From the NCBI GenBank assembly GCA_019634955.1, contig JAHCAK010000036.1:1-40554 (forward strand): DNA of 40,554 nucleotides, read 5' to 3'. The notes below the pieces were generated by a model. It was not told the DNA's origin. It ran no database searches and saw nothing but the letters and a program-made list of their open reading frames with translations. Made by a program: the position numbers and the translations under genes. This stretch comes from Burkholderiales bacterium. GTDB lineage: Bacteria; Pseudomonadota; Gammaproteobacteria; Burkholderiales; Usitatibacteraceae. How positions within the stretch are numbered: position 1 is the stretch's first letter; the number at the start of each line of letters is the position of its first letter. Positions 19,709 through 30,361 of this stretch are shown one piece after another.

Positions 19709-19736
19709 TTGAAAAAAGCCGGATTTACGCGATAAT
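19709..19736 (+). promoter_or_regulatory. Predicted promoter of fimV
   Basis: TTGAAA at 19709-19714 and GATAAT at 19731-19736 are 16 nt apart, in the most AT-rich intergenic stretch of the window. The predicted leader is about 80 nt and ends in a GGGAGAGG Shine-Dalgarno before the ATG at 19822. Confidence 0.55.
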
Positions 19737-19821
19737 GTGAAAATCCGGGTGAAATTGAAACGACAAGTATTTGATTTGGCTGTATTTCTTACCTAGTCCC
19801 CGGGGTGGGAGAGGGCATACA

Positions 19822-22374
19822 ATGCTGGGCAAAATCAAATCCGCGGTAGCGTTTGCGCTGCTCGTCGGGGCCTCGTTCGCGGTCCACGCTGCCGGCCTCG
19901 GAAAGCTCACGGTCAATTCGGCTCTCGGGCAGGTCCTCGCCGCCGAGATCGACCTCGTGTCCCTGCAGCCGGGCGAGCTGGAATCGCTCTCGGCACGCGT
20001 CGCGTCGCCCGAGTCCTATCGCGACGCGAGGATCGAGTACTCCTCCGTCCTGCGCCTGCTCCGGTTCTCCGTCGAGAAGCGCGCCAACGGCCAGCCCTAC
20101 CTCAAGGTGACGAGCGTCGCGCCGATCAACGAGCCGTTCGTCGACGTGCTGATCGAGGTGACCTGGCCTGCCGGCCGCCTGCAGCGCGAGTACCCGATCC
20201 TTCTCGATCCCCCCGGCTTCGCCGACGCGAAGGCGCGCGCGCCGGTTTCCGCCGCGCCGGCGGCTGCACCGCTCGCGACAGCGCCCGCTCCCGCTCCTGC
20301 TCCCGCCGCTGCCGCCACGCCGGTGCCGTCGCCGTCCGGCGCGCCATCCGCACGCACGGAACTCGCGGCTGCCGCGCCGGGCCTCGTGAAGGAGGCCGGT
20401 GGCGATACCTACGGGCCCGTGGAAAAGGGCGAGAACCTGAACAAGATCGCCACGCAGGTGAAGCCGGCCGAAGTGAGCATGGAGCAGATGCTCGCAGCGC
20501 TCTACCGCGAGAACAGGGCGGCGTTCATCGACAACAACATGAATCGCCTCAAGGCGGGCCAGATCCTGCGCGTTCCCTCTGCCGAGGAAGTGGGCAAGAT
20601 CTCCGGGAAGGAGGCCAACCAGGAGGTGCGTACGCACGTGGCGAACTGGCGGGCCTATCGCGAAGGGCTCGCGGGCGGCGTGGCATCGATGCCCGCCCGG
20701 CCGGAGTCCACGCGCATTGCGGCCGGGCAGGTCGGCGCGGCGGCCGTGTCGCCCCCGGCCCCGCCGCCCGCGGAGGCGAAGGATGTCCTCAAGCTCTCCA
20801 AGACCGACGGCGCCAAGGGCGCCGCGGCCGGCGCCGGCGCCGCCACGCAGGAGCGCCTGAACGCCATGCAGGAGGAGCTCACCGCGAAGGACAAGGCGCT
20901 CAAGGAAGCGCAGTCCCGGGTCTCCGACCTCGAGAAGCAGATCCGCGACATGCAGCGGCTCGTCGACCTCAAGGGTGGCGCGCCGGTGAAGCCGGGCGAG
21001 CCCGCCAAGGCCGCTGACGCGAAGGTGGCCGCCGCGCCCGCGGAGCCGCCGAAGCCCGCCGAGCCTGCGAAACCCGCGCCGGAGGCCCCGAAGGCGGCCG
21101 ACGCGGCCAAGCCCGCCGACGCCACGAAGCCCGCGGAAGCGCCGAAGCCGGCCGAGCCGCCCAAGGTGGCGGAGGCGCCCAAGCCGGCGCCGCCGAAGCC
21201 CGCCAAGAAGGCGCCGCCTCCCCCGCCGCCGGAGCCCAGCTTCGTCGACCAGGTGATGGACAACCTGCCGATCGTCCTGGGCGGCCTTGGCGGCGTCGGG
21301 GTTCTCGGCCTGGGCGCGTTCATGTTCATGCGCCGCCGCCGGCAGAAGGAAGAGGCCGGCCCGTCGAGTTCCATGACCAGCGCCTTTCCGTCGGACCTCA
21401 AGCCCAGCACCGTGACCGGCAAGGCCGGCGGCGGGCTCGTCGACACGGGCAACAGCTCCTTCCTCACGGACTTCGACAAGACGGGACCGGGCACGATCGA
21501 CACGGACGAGGTCGATCCGGTGGCCGAGGCCGAGGTCTACATCGCGTACGGCCGCGACGCGCAGGCGGAGGAGATCCTCAAGGAGGCCATGGCGCGCGAC
21601 AAGGGCCGCCACGAGATCCCGCTCAAGCTCCTCGAGATCTACCATGCGAGGAAGAGCGCCACCGCCTTCGAGACGATCGCCAAGGAGCTTCGCGGCGCCG
21701 TCGGCGAGTCCAGCGCGACGTGGGCGAAGGCCGCGGCGATGGGCATCCAGATCGATCCCACGAATCCGCTCTATGGCGGTGCCGCCGGGGCCGTCGCGCC
21801 GGCGCCCGCGTTCGAGGCGTCGGCCCCCGCGCCGAAGCCCGACCTCGACTTCGACCTCGACTCCGCTCCGGCGGCCGCGGCGCCCGTGGCGGCACCCGAG
21901 TCGACGAGCTTCGACCTCGACTTGGGCGCGACGAAGACGCCGCAACCCGACCTGCCCGTTTCCGGCGAGGTGCCCGCGCTCGACTTCGACCTGGCGCCGC
22001 CCGCCGCACCCGCCGCGGTCGACGTTCCGCTCGCCGCCGAGGCGCCAAAGGACGAGAAGCCGGCCTTCGATTTCGACCTGTCGGGCCTCGATTTCCCGTC
22101 CGGCGGCGGCGCGGCGGCAGCGCCCGCTCCCGACCTGAACCTGGGCGGCGACGTGTCCGCCCAGACGCAGACGGCCTCGCTCAGCCTCACCGACCTCGAC
22201 CTCGGCGATGCCGGCGGGGGCGGTGGCGATGCGGTGGCCACGAAGCTGGAACTCGCCAAGGCCTACCTCGAGATCGGGGACAAGGACGGCGCGCGCGAGA
22301 TCCTGCAGGAAGTGGCGAAGGAGGGGTCGGCTGCGCAGAAGTCCGAAGCGCAGTCGCTCATCGCCTCGCTCTGA
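19822..22374 (+). CDS. fimV: FimV-like inner membrane scaffold protein
   Basis: This 850-residue polar scaffold is related to FimV/TspA, known in Pseudomonas for type IV pilus assembly, secretion and polar localisation. In order: a signal peptide (to about residue 24); the FimV N-terminal domain (LTVNSALGQVLAAEIDLVSL onward); a LysM-like murein-binding motif near residues 194-250; a coiled coil near 343-380; a Lys/Pro/Ala-rich periplasmic spacer near 390-470; one membrane helix near 483-504 followed by an Arg/Lys stop-transfer; a cytoplasmic acidic tail with repeated F-D-L-D-type motifs; and the conserved C-terminal TPR-like FimV domain (ATKLELAKAYLEIGDKDGAR). An upstream in-frame ATG at 19771 would bury the signal peptide and lacks a Shine-Dalgarno, so I use 19822. 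Confidence 0.95.
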   Translation: MLGKIKSAVAFALLVGASFAVHAAGLGKLTVNSALGQVLAAEIDLVSLQPGELESLSARVASPESYRDARIEYSSVLRLLRFSVEKRANGQPYLKVTSVAPINEPFVDVLIEVTWPAGRLQREYPILLDPPGFADAKARAPVSAAPAAAPLATAPAPAPAPAAAATPVPSPSGAPSARTELAAAAPGLVKEAGGDTYGPVEKGENLNKIATQVKPAEVSMEQMLAALYRENRAAFIDNNMNRLKAGQILRVPSAEEVGKISGKEANQEVRTHVANWRAYREGLAGGVASMPARPESTRIAAGQVGAAAVSPPAPPPAEAKDVLKLSKTDGAKGAAAGAGAATQERLNAMQEELTAKDKALKEAQSRVSDLEKQIRDMQRLVDLKGGAPVKPGEPAKAADAKVAAAPAEPPKPAEPAKPAPEAPKAADAAKPADATKPAEAPKPAEPPKVAEAPKPAPPKPAKKAPPPPPPEPSFVDQVMDNLPIVLGGLGGVGVLGLGAFMFMRRRRQKEEAGPSSSMTSAFPSDLKPSTVTGKAGGGLVDTGNSSFLTDFDKTGPGTIDTDEVDPVAEAEVYIAYGRDAQAEEILKEAMARDKGRHEIPLKLLEIYHARKSATAFETIAKELRGAVGESSATWAKAAAMGIQIDPTNPLYGGAAGAVAPAPAFEASAPAPKPDLDFDLDSAPAAAAPVAAPESTSFDLDLGATKTPQPDLPVSGEVPALDFDLAPPAAPAAVDVPLAAEAPKDEKPAFDFDLSGLDFPSGGGAAAAPAPDLNLGGDVSAQTQTASLSLTDLDLGDAGGGGGDAVATKLELAKAYLEIGDKDGAREILQEVAKEGSAAQKSEAQSLIASL
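20998..21235 (+). repeat. Low-complexity Lys/Pro/Ala-rich coding repeat in fimV
   Basis: Imperfect iterations of AKPAEAPKPAEPPK-like units encode the periplasmic spacer of FimV. This stretch is a likely site of length variation between strains through slippage or recombination. Confidence 0.6.
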
Positions 22375-22399
22375 CCTCTTCGCTGTTGCAAGTCGCTTG

Positions 22400-22429
22400 A
22401 TCGGCGGGGCCCTCCCCGCCGATTTCTTT
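22400..22429 (+). terminator. Intrinsic terminator after fimV
   Basis: A perfect 10-bp stem (ATCGGCGGGG at 22400-22409 and CCCCGCCGAT at 22414-22423) with a CCCT loop is followed by TTCTTTC. It lies 26 nt past the fimV stop and ends just before truA, so it should uncouple fimV from truA. Confidence 0.75.
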
Positions 22430-22437
22430 CCCGCCCC

Positions 22438-23223
22438 ATGAGAGTCGCCCTCGGCCTCGAGTACGACGGCGAGCCGTTCTGCGGATGGCAGCACCAGCCT
22501 TCCGGATGCGCGGTCCAGGACCACCTGGAGCGCGCGCTCGCGCGCATCGCGGACGAACCGGTGTCCACCACGGCCGCCGGCCGCACCGATGCAGGCGTCC
22601 ATGCGCGCGCGCAGGTCGTGCACTTCGACACGCGGGCCGCGCGCGCCGACCACGCGTGGGTTCGCGGGACGAACGCGGCGCTGCCGGGCACGGTACGCGT
22701 CGTCTGGGCGAGGCCCGTGCCCGCGGGCTTCCACGCGCGCCACGACGCGCGATCGCGCACCTATCACTACGTGCTGCTCGACGACGCGGTGGCCCCGGGG
22801 CTGCTTCGCGCCCGGGTGGGCTGGTTCCACCAGCGGCTGGACACGGACGCGATGCGCGAGGGCGCTCTCGCGCTTGTCGGGGAGCACGACTTCAGCGCGT
22901 TCCGCGACGCGCAGTGCCAGGCGCGAACGCCCATCCGCACCGTGCACGAGGCGCGCGTCGACCGCGCGGGTCCGCACGTGGTCTTCACGCTGCGCGCCAA
23001 CGCCTTCCTGCACCACATGGTGAGGAACATCGTCGGCACGCTCGTCTACGTGGGCGCACGGCGCCAGCCACCGGGGTGGGTCGCGGAACTGCTGCGAAGC
23101 GGCGACCGGCGGCTCGCCGCGCCCACCTTCGCCCCGGACGGGCTGTATCTGTCGGCCATCGAGTATGATCGATCGCTCGGCCTGCCGGCCTTCCGGCGCC
23201 ACCCCCTCCTGCCCGGCGAATGA
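22438..23223 (+). CDS. truA: tRNA pseudouridine(38-40) synthase
   Basis: The 261-residue enzyme isomerises uridines 38-40 in the anticodon arm of tRNAs. The catalytic aspartate is D51 in AAGRTDAGVHARAQV. FHARHDARSRTYHY and FLHHMVRNIVGTLV are also conserved TruA motifs. The ATG is only 8-15 nt past the fimV terminator hairpin and has no Shine-Dalgarno, so the message must arise from read-through or from a promoter overlapping the terminator. The stop overlaps the trpF start (ATGA), linking it to the trp genes as in many betaproteobacteria. Confidence 0.96.
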   Translation: MRVALGLEYDGEPFCGWQHQPSGCAVQDHLERALARIADEPVSTTAAGRTDAGVHARAQVVHFDTRAARADHAWVRGTNAALPGTVRVVWARPVPAGFHARHDARSRTYHYVLLDDAVAPGLLRARVGWFHQRLDTDAMREGALALVGEHDFSAFRDAQCQARTPIRTVHEARVDRAGPHVVFTLRANAFLHHMVRNIVGTLVYVGARRQPPGWVAELLRSGDRRLAAPTFAPDGLYLSAIEYDRSLGLPAFRRHPLLPGE

Positions 23224-23864
23224 ACCCCCACCGCACGCGCGTCAAGATCTGCGGCATCCGCGACGCGAGAATGGCCGAGGCCGCGGCCCGGGCGGGTGCC
23301 GATGCGATCGGCCTCGTCTTCCACGAGGCGAGCCCGCGCGCGGTCACGGCGGAGGCGGCCTCGGAGGTCGCCCGCGCCGTTCCGGCCTTCGTCACGGTCG
23401 TGGGGCTCTTCGTGGACCGCGACCCCGGTTTCGTGCGCGCCGTCCTCGATCGGGTGCCTCTCGGGATGCTGCAGTTCCACGGCGAGGAGCCGCCCGCCTA
23501 CTGCGCGGGCTTCGGGCTGCCGTGGATGCGGGCGGTACGGGTCGGGCCGGGTGTCGATTTGGTAGAATGCGACCATCGCTTTTCGCTCGCGTCGGCGCTG
23601 CTGCTGGACGCGCAGGTTCCCGGCCTGCAAGGGGGGTCCGGAACCGCCTTCGACTGGTCCCTCATCCCGCCCGGCCTGGGCCGGCCGGTGGTCCTGTCGG
23701 GGGGGCTCGATGCGGGCAACGTGGGCCGCGCCATCGCCGCGGTGAAGCCGTGGGCGGTGGATGTCTCCAGCGGCGTCGAATCGTCGCGCGGCGTCAAGGA
23801 CGCGACCCTGGTCGAAGGATTCGTGAGGAGTGTGAGAGATGCAGATGCGCGCGCCGGCGGCTGA
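23220..23864 (+). CDS. trpF: Phosphoribosylanthranilate isomerase
   Basis: The 214-residue TIM-barrel enzyme performs the Amadori rearrangement of phosphoribosylanthranilate in tryptophan synthesis. The catalytic cysteine is C11 in VKICGIRD, and the general-acid aspartate is in [11 protein letters not shown]. The phosphate loops [12 protein letters not shown] and [16 protein letters not shown] are present. It overlaps truA by 4 nt and trpB by 26 nt. trpA and trpB follow, while the rest of the trp pathway (trpE, trpG, trpD, trpC) is elsewhere, the usual split arrangement in this class. Confidence 0.97.
   Translation: MNPHRTRVKICGIRDARMAEAAARAGADAIGLVFHEASPRAVTAEAASEVARAVPAFVTVVGLFVDRDPGFVRAVLDRVPLGMLQFHGEEPPAYCAGFGLPWMRAVRVGPGVDLVECDHRFSLASALLLDAQVPGLQGGSGTAFDWSLIPPGLGRPVVLSGGLDAGNVGRAIAAVKPWAVDVSSGVESSRGVKDATLVEGFVRSVRDADARAGG
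23560..23568 (+). promoter_or_regulatory. Possible internal promoter in trpF (extended -10)
   Basis: TGGTAGAAT matches the extended -10 consensus and stands out as an AT-rich island within trpF, 270 nt upstream of trpB. It could give extra trpB-trpA expression. There is no convincing -35. Confidence 0.3.
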
Positions 23865-25074
23865 GCCCCGGTCCCCGGCCCCGTACGACCTGCCCGACGC
23901 CACCGGCCACTTCGGCCCCTACGGGGGGACCTTCGTCGCCGAGACGCTGCAGGCGGCGCTCGCGGAGCTCCGGGCGGCCTACGACGCCTGCCGCAAGGAC
24001 CCCGCCTTCCAGGCGGAACTCGCCTACGAGCTGGAGCACTACGTCGGGCGCCCGAGCCCCGTCTACCACGCGAAGCGCCTCTCCGAAGAGCTCGGCGGCG
24101 CCCAGATCTACCTCAAGCGCGAGGATCTCAACCACACCGGCGCCCACAAGGTGAACAACACCATGGGCCAGGCGCTCGTCGCCCGCCGCATGGGCAAGCC
24201 GCGCGTCATCGCGGAGACGGGCGCCGGCCAGCACGGCGTGGCCACGGCCACGGTCGCCGCGCGCTACGGCATGGAATGCGTGGTCTACATGGGAACCGAG
24301 GACGTCGCGCGCCAGGCGCAGAACGTCTACCGAATGAAGCTCCTCGGGGCGACGGTCGTGCCGGTCTCCAGCGGCTCGCGCACGCTCAAGGACGCGCTGA
24401 ACGAGGCGATGCGCGACTGGGTGACCAACGTCGCCAGCACGTTCTACATCATCGGCACGGTGGCCGGGCCCCATCCGTACCCGATGATGGTGCGCGACTT
24501 CAACGCGATCGTGGGCAAGGAATGCCTCGCCCAGATGCCGGCGCTGGCCGGCCGGCAACCGGACTACGTGCTCGCCTGCGTCGGCGGCGGCTCCAACGCC
24601 ATGGGCATCTTCCACCCCTACATCCCGCACGGCGATGTGAAGCTGGTCGGCGTGGAGGCCGGCGGCCTCGGTATCGGCACGGGCAAGCACGCGGCCACGC
24701 TCTCGGCGGGCTCGCCGGGCGTGCTCCACGGCAACCGCACCTACCTCATGCAGGACGCCGACGGGCAGATCCTGGAGACGCACTCGATCTCCGCTGGCCT
24801 GGACTACCCGGGCGTCGGCCCCGAGCACGCGTGGCTCAAGGACAGCGGCCGCGCGACCTACGTCTCCGTGACCGACGAGGAGGCGCTCGCCGCCTTCCAC
24901 GCGCTCTGCCGCACCGAGGGCATCATCCCCGCGCTCGAGTCGAGCCACGCCGTGGCGCACGCCATGCGCCTGGCGCCCACGCTCGCGAGGGACCGCATCG
25001 TGCTGGTGAACCTCTCGGGCCGCGGCGACAAGGACATGCACACGGTCGCGAAGGCCTCGGGCCTGGAGTTCTGA
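23839..25074 (+). CDS. trpB: Tryptophan synthase beta chain
   Basis: The 411-residue PLP enzyme condenses indole with serine. The PLP lysine is K104 in [16 protein letters not shown]. The phosphate-binding glycine loop [12 protein letters not shown] and the monovalent-cation/allosteric loop region [18 protein letters not shown] are both intact. I retain the ATG at 23839 (26 nt inside trpF) because a GGAG Shine-Dalgarno lies upstream; an ATG two codons later at 23845 is equally possible. It forms the alpha2beta2 complex with TrpA, encoded 4 nt downstream. Confidence 0.98.
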   Translation: MQMRAPAAEPRSPAPYDLPDATGHFGPYGGTFVAETLQAALAELRAAYDACRKDPAFQAELAYELEHYVGRPSPVYHAKRLSEELGGAQIYLKREDLNHTGAHKVNNTMGQALVARRMGKPRVIAETGAGQHGVATATVAARYGMECVVYMGTEDVARQAQNVYRMKLLGATVVPVSSGSRTLKDALNEAMRDWVTNVASTFYIIGTVAGPHPYPMMVRDFNAIVGKECLAQMPALAGRQPDYVLACVGGGSNAMGIFHPYIPHGDVKLVGVEAGGLGIGTGKHAATLSAGSPGVLHGNRTYLMQDADGQILETHSISAGLDYPGVGPEHAWLKDSGRATYVSVTDEEALAAFHALCRTEGIIPALESSHAVAHAMRLAPTLARDRIVLVNLSGRGDKDMHTVAKASGLEF

Positions 25075-25078
25075 GGCG

Positions 25079-25900
25079 ATGAGCCGCATCGCCGCCACCT
25101 TCGACAGGCTTCGCGCGGCGCGCCGCGCGGCGCTCGTTCCCTTCGTCACCGCGGGCGACCCATCGCCCGACCTCATTCCGGAGATGCTCCGGTCGCTCGC
25201 CGCCAACGGCGCCGACGTGATCGAGCTGGGCGTGCCGTTCTCCGACCCGATGGCCGACGGGCCGGCGATCCAGCGCGCCTCGGAGCGCGCGCTTCGCGCC
25301 GGCACCGGGCTCGCGCGCGTCCTCGACGCGGTGCGCGCCTGGCGGCGCGAGGACGACCGCACGCCCATCGTCCTGATGGGGTACGCCAACCCCGTGGAGC
25401 ACATGGGGGCGGCCGCCTTCGCGGCGCGGGCGCGCGACGCGGGCGTGGATGGCGTCCTCGTGGTCGACTACCCGCCGGAGGAGAGCGCCGACTGGGTGCG
25501 CACGCTCGGGGAATCGGGCATCGATCCCATCTTCCTCCTTTCGCCGACGTCGTCGGAGGCGCGCATCGACCTCGTGTCGCGCATGGCGAAGGGATACATC
25601 TACTACGTGTCGCTCAAGGGCGTCACCGGCGCGGCGCACATCGACACCGCGGATGTCGAGCGCATGCTCGGCCGCATCCGCAGCCGCACGCAGGTGCCCG
25701 TCGGCGTGGGCTTCGGCATCCGCGAGCCGGAGACCGCGCGCGCCATCGCGCGCTTCGCGGACGCGGTCGTGATCGGCAGCCGCCTCGTCGAGGAGATCGA
25801 GCGGTCGACGCCCGCGGAAGCGGCCGCGCGGGCGGGCGCCGCGCTCGCGGCGTTCCGCGCAGGGGTGGACGCGGCCGCGCGCGACAGGGCCGCCGCATGA
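25079..25900 (+). CDS. trpA: Tryptophan synthase alpha chain
   Basis: The 273-residue TIM barrel cleaves indole-3-glycerol phosphate to indole, which is channelled to TrpB. The catalytic residues are E49 and D60 in [29 protein letters not shown] and the flexible loop [11 protein letters not shown] are also present, and [15 protein letters not shown] forms the phosphate site. Its stop overlaps the accD start by 4 nt, a trpA-accD junction that recurs in proteobacteria. Confidence 0.98.
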   Translation: MSRIAATFDRLRAARRAALVPFVTAGDPSPDLIPEMLRSLAANGADVIELGVPFSDPMADGPAIQRASERALRAGTGLARVLDAVRAWRREDDRTPIVLMGYANPVEHMGAAAFAARARDAGVDGVLVVDYPPEESADWVRTLGESGIDPIFLLSPTSSEARIDLVSRMAKGYIYYVSLKGVTGAAHIDTADVERMLGRIRSRTQVPVGVGFGIREPETARAIARFADAVVIGSRLVEEIERSTPAEAAARAGAALAAFRAGVDAAARDRAAA

Positions 25901-26766
25901 GCTGGTTCCGCAAGCTCCTGCCGCCCAAGATCAAGCGGGAGGAGGGCGCCCAGCGCAAGGCCGTCCCCGAGGGCCTGTGGAGCAAGTGCCCCTCGTGCGA
26001 GGCGGTGCTCTACTTCACGGACCTCGAGAAGAACCTTCACGTCTGCCCGAAGTGCGGGTTCCACAACCGGCTCTCCTCGCGGCAGCGCCTGGATGCCTTC
26101 CTCGACGCCGAGGGGCGCGCGGAGCTCGCCTCGGAGGTCGTGCCCGTCGACCCGCTCAAGTTCAAGGACAGCCGGAAGTACACGGAACGCCTCGCCGAGG
26201 CCGAGAAGCAGACCGGCGAGACCGATGCGCTGGTCGTGATGCAGGGCGCCGTGAAGTCGGTGCCGCTCGTCGCCGCCGCGTTCGAGTTCGAGTTCCTCGG
26301 CGGTTCGATGGGCTCGGTCGTGGGCGAGCGGTTCGTGCGCGGCGTCCAGGCCTGCTGCGACGAGCGGCTGCCCTTCGTGTGCTTCACGGCCACCGGCGGC
26401 GCGCGCATGCAGGAGGGGCTGCTGTCGCTCATGCAGATGGCCAAGACCACGGCCGCGCTGCACCAGCTCTCCGCCGCGCGACAGCCCTTCATCTCCGTGC
26501 TCACCGATCCCACGATGGGGGGCGTGTCCGCGAGCTTCGCGATGATCGGCGACGTCGTCATCGCCGAGCCAGGCGCGCTCGTGGGGTTCGCCGGCCCGCG
26601 TGTCATCGAGCAGACGGTGCGCGAGACGCTTCCCGAGGGCTTCCAGCGTGCCGAGTTCCTGCTCGAGAAGGGCGCCATCGACATGATCGTCGACCGCCGC
26701 GAGCTGCGCGAGCGCGTGGCGCGCCTGGTCGCGCTCCTCAAGCGCGAGCCGGCGCCGGAGGCGTGA
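25897..26766 (+). CDS. accD: Acetyl-CoA carboxylase carboxyltransferase subunit beta
   Basis: The 289-residue subunit transfers the carboxyl group from biotin to acetyl-CoA, together with AccA, for fatty acid synthesis. The N-terminal zinc ribbon is intact (C31, C34, C50, C53 in CPSCEAVL and [10 protein letters not shown]). The crotonase-fold core has [34 protein letters not shown] and [16 protein letters not shown]. It overlaps trpA by ATGA and folC by GTGA. Confidence 0.98.
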   Translation: MSWFRKLLPPKIKREEGAQRKAVPEGLWSKCPSCEAVLYFTDLEKNLHVCPKCGFHNRLSSRQRLDAFLDAEGRAELASEVVPVDPLKFKDSRKYTERLAEAEKQTGETDALVVMQGAVKSVPLVAAAFEFEFLGGSMGSVVGERFVRGVQACCDERLPFVCFTATGGARMQEGLLSLMQMAKTTAALHQLSAARQPFISVLTDPTMGGVSASFAMIGDVVIAEPGALVGFAGPRVIEQTVRETLPEGFQRAEFLLEKGAIDMIVDRRELRERVARLVALLKREPAPEA

Positions 26767-28052
26767 GCGCGCCGGGCGGGCCGTCGCCGGGCGCCAACGC
26801 GCCGCTCGCCGCCTGGCTCGACTACATCACGTCGCAGCATCCGGCGAAGATCGCCCTCGGCCTCGACCGCGTGCGCGAGGTCATGGCCCGCATGGGCCTC
26901 GCGCCGCCCGCCTTCGCGATCACCGTCGGCGGGACGAACGGCAAGGGCTCGACCTGCGCGTACCTCGAGTGCATCCTGCGCGTGGCGGGCTATCGGACGG
27001 GCCTCTACACCTCGCCCCATCTCCTGCGCTACAACGAGCGCGTGCGCCTCGGGGGCGAGGAGGCGTCCGACAGGGCGATCGTGCGCGGCCTCGCCCGCGT
27101 GGAGGCGGCGCGAGGCGGGACCCCGCTCACCTATTTCGAGTTCGGCACCCTCGCGGCGCTGGCCACCTTCGAGGAGGCGGCGATCGACGTGGCGGTCCTG
27201 GAGGTGGGGCTGGGCGGCCGGCTCGACGCGGTGAACGCGGTCGACGCGGGCTGCGCGATCGTCTCGAGCGTGGACCTCGACCACCAGGCCTGGCTGGGCG
27301 ACGACCGCGAGTCCATCGGCCGCGAGAAGGCGCACATCTACCGGCCGGGGAGGCCGGCCCTGTTCGGGGACACCGAGCCGCCCGCGTCGCTCGTGGCGCA
27401 CGCGCGGGCCATCGGGGCGCCCCTGCAGGTCCTGGGCACGGACTTTCGCGCCGTCGCGCACGAGGGCAGGCAGTGGGACTTCGAGGGGCGGCAGGGCGCG
27501 AAGCGCGCGCTTCCGATGCCCGCGCTGCGTGGTCCGTGGCAGCTCGCCAACGCCGCGACCGCGCTGGCCGCCCTGGACGAGGTGGCGGACCGCTTCCCGG
27601 TGTCGCTCGGCGAGGTGAAGCGCGGCCTCACCTCGGTTCGCCTCGCCGGGCGGCTGCAGGTGCTCCCGGGCCGGCCGCAGGTGGTTCTCGACGTGGCCCA
27701 CAATCCCCACGCCGCGCGGGCGCTCGCTCGCGGGCTGGGGGAGATGGGCTTCGCGAAACGCACCATCGCGGTGTTCGCGATGCTCGCCGACAAGGACATC
27801 GCCGGCGTCGTCGAGGCGGTGTCGCCCCGCGTGGACCGCTGGCACGTGGCCACCGTCGCCAACGAGCGTGCCGCAGGCGCGGAGCAGGTCGCGGCGCTGC
27901 TTGCCACGCGGGGGCTCGAGCCCGTCACGCGCGCCTTCGCGACGGTGCGCGCCGCGCACGAGGCGGCGCTTCGGGAGGCGGGCCCGGATGATAGAATTCT
28001 CGTTTTCGGATCGTTCCACACCGTCGCGGAAGTCCTCGAGCTCCCGCGCTGA
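26763..28052 (+). CDS. folC: Bifunctional folylpolyglutamate/dihydrofolate synthase
   Basis: This is a 429-residue Mur-ligase-like ATP-dependent enzyme that adds glutate residues to dihydropteroate or folate. The P-loop is [17 protein letters not shown]. The [15 protein letters not shown] folate-site segment, [22 protein letters not shown] and the C-terminal [14 protein letters not shown] are all typical. I start it at the GTG at 26763, which overlaps the accD stop as GTGA; in-frame ATGs further upstream lie within accD. The next ATG would be inside the conserved region. Confidence 0.96.
   Translation: MSAPGGPSPGANAPLAAWLDYITSQHPAKIALGLDRVREVMARMGLAPPAFAITVGGTNGKGSTCAYLECILRVAGYRTGLYTSPHLLRYNERVRLGGEEASDRAIVRGLARVEAARGGTPLTYFEFGTLAALATFEEAAIDVAVLEVGLGGRLDAVNAVDAGCAIVSSVDLDHQAWLGDDRESIGREKAHIYRPGRPALFGDTEPPASLVAHARAIGAPLQVLGTDFRAVAHEGRQWDFEGRQGAKRALPMPALRGPWQLANAATALAALDEVADRFPVSLGEVKRGLTSVRLAGRLQVLPGRPQVVLDVAHNPHAARALARGLGEMGFAKRTIAVFAMLADKDIAGVVEAVSPRVDRWHVATVANERAAGAEQVAALLATRGLEPVTRAFATVRAAHEAALREAGPDDRILVFGSFHTVAEVLELPR
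27989..27997 (+). promoter_or_regulatory. Possible internal promoter at the end of folC (extended -10)
   Basis: TGATAGAAT matches the extended -10 consensus, in an AT-rich patch 64 nt upstream of the SPOR-protein start. It could provide a separate transcript for the SPOR gene and purF. The same TGnTAGAAT form occurs inside trpF. Confidence 0.35.
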
Positions 28053-28060
28053 CCGCCGCC

Positions 28061-28708
28061 ATGCCGAACGACCCCACCGCCGAGCAACTCGAGGTCCGCC
28101 GCAGGGGCCGGAGTCGCCTCATCGGCGCGACCGTGCTTGCGCTCGCCGCGGTCGTCTTCGTCCCGATGGTGCTCGATCCGGAGCCGCGACGCGACCGGGC
28201 CGAGCCGCTGCTCGCCATCCCGCCGAAGGAGGGCGCATCCCCGCTCGCTGCGGTCGCGCCGCCGCCCGTCCCCGCGGAAGCCGCCCGCGCTGCGCTTGAA
28301 CCCCCCCCCGCCCCGCAACCTGCGCCCGCCGCGCAGGCCGCGGGCGTTCCCGTCGCCGCGGCGCCGGCCGTGCCCGTCACGGCGACGCCGGCTGCTCCCG
28401 TCACCGCGGCTCCGAAGGAGCCCGCGAAGCCGGCCGAGAAGGCCGCCGGGACACGAAAGGACAACACGCCCAGGCTCGTCGGCTTCGCGGTCCAGGTGGG
28501 CGCTTTCCGCGACGATGCGAAGCTCGCGCACGCGCGCGGCAAGGTGGCCGGCGCGAAGCTCCCCCACTACACCGAGCGCCTGGAAGGCAATGCCGGTGGC
28601 CTCACGCGACTGCGCGCGGGGCCGTTCGCGACCCGCGAGGCGGCGGAGAAGGCCGCCGCCCAGCTGAAGCGTGCGGACCTCGACGCGCGCGTGGTGCCCT
28701 TGCCATGA
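28061..28708 (+). CDS. SPOR-domain membrane protein (DedD-like)
   Basis: This is a 215-residue bitopic inner-membrane protein. A short cytoplasmic N-terminus rich in Arg (LEVRRRGRSR) precedes one membrane helix (LIGATVLALAAVVFVPMVL, residues about 21-39). A long Ala/Pro/Val-rich periplasmic spacer follows, and a C-terminal SPOR domain from about residue 142 (VGFAVQVGAFRDDAKLAHAR to the end) should bind denuded septal glycans. This is the design of the cell-division protein DedD, and folC-dedD adjacency is conserved. It starts 8 nt after folC. The usual cvpA neighbour is missing downstream. Confidence 0.88.
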   Translation: MPNDPTAEQLEVRRRGRSRLIGATVLALAAVVFVPMVLDPEPRRDRAEPLLAIPPKEGASPLAAVAPPPVPAEAARAALEPPPAPQPAPAAQAAGVPVAAAPAVPVTATPAAPVTAAPKEPAKPAEKAAGTRKDNTPRLVGFAVQVGAFRDDAKLAHARGKVAGAKLPHYTERLEGNAGGLTRLRAGPFATREAAEKAAAQLKRADLDARVVPLP

Positions 28709-28780
28709 CGCCCTTGCGCGAGCGTGCCGGCGCCCCCATGTACCACGGGTGCGGCCGGCCACAAGCCGGGGCAAACCGCA

Positions 28781-28786
28781 TACACT
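28781..28786 (+). promoter_or_regulatory. Candidate -10 of purF
   Basis: TACACT lies in the 119-nt gap before purF, giving a leader of about 35 nt. The -35 region (GGCCAC) is poor. A CCGGC/GCCGG 5-bp inverted repeat sits just upstream (around 28754-28768). The rest of the gap shows no gene. Confidence 0.3.
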
Positions 28787-28827
28787 ATCGCGGGGTCACG
28801 AGCCCCGGACCGAGGGACGCCTGAAGC

Positions 28828-30354
<1,527 letters not shown>

Positions 30355-30361
30355 GGATCCC

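Noticed and set aside
19789-23202. A 1137-codon open frame on the minus strand opposite fimV and truA
   Set aside because: It is also a GC-driven antisense shadow with no recognisable motif, crossing two well-supported genes and a terminator.
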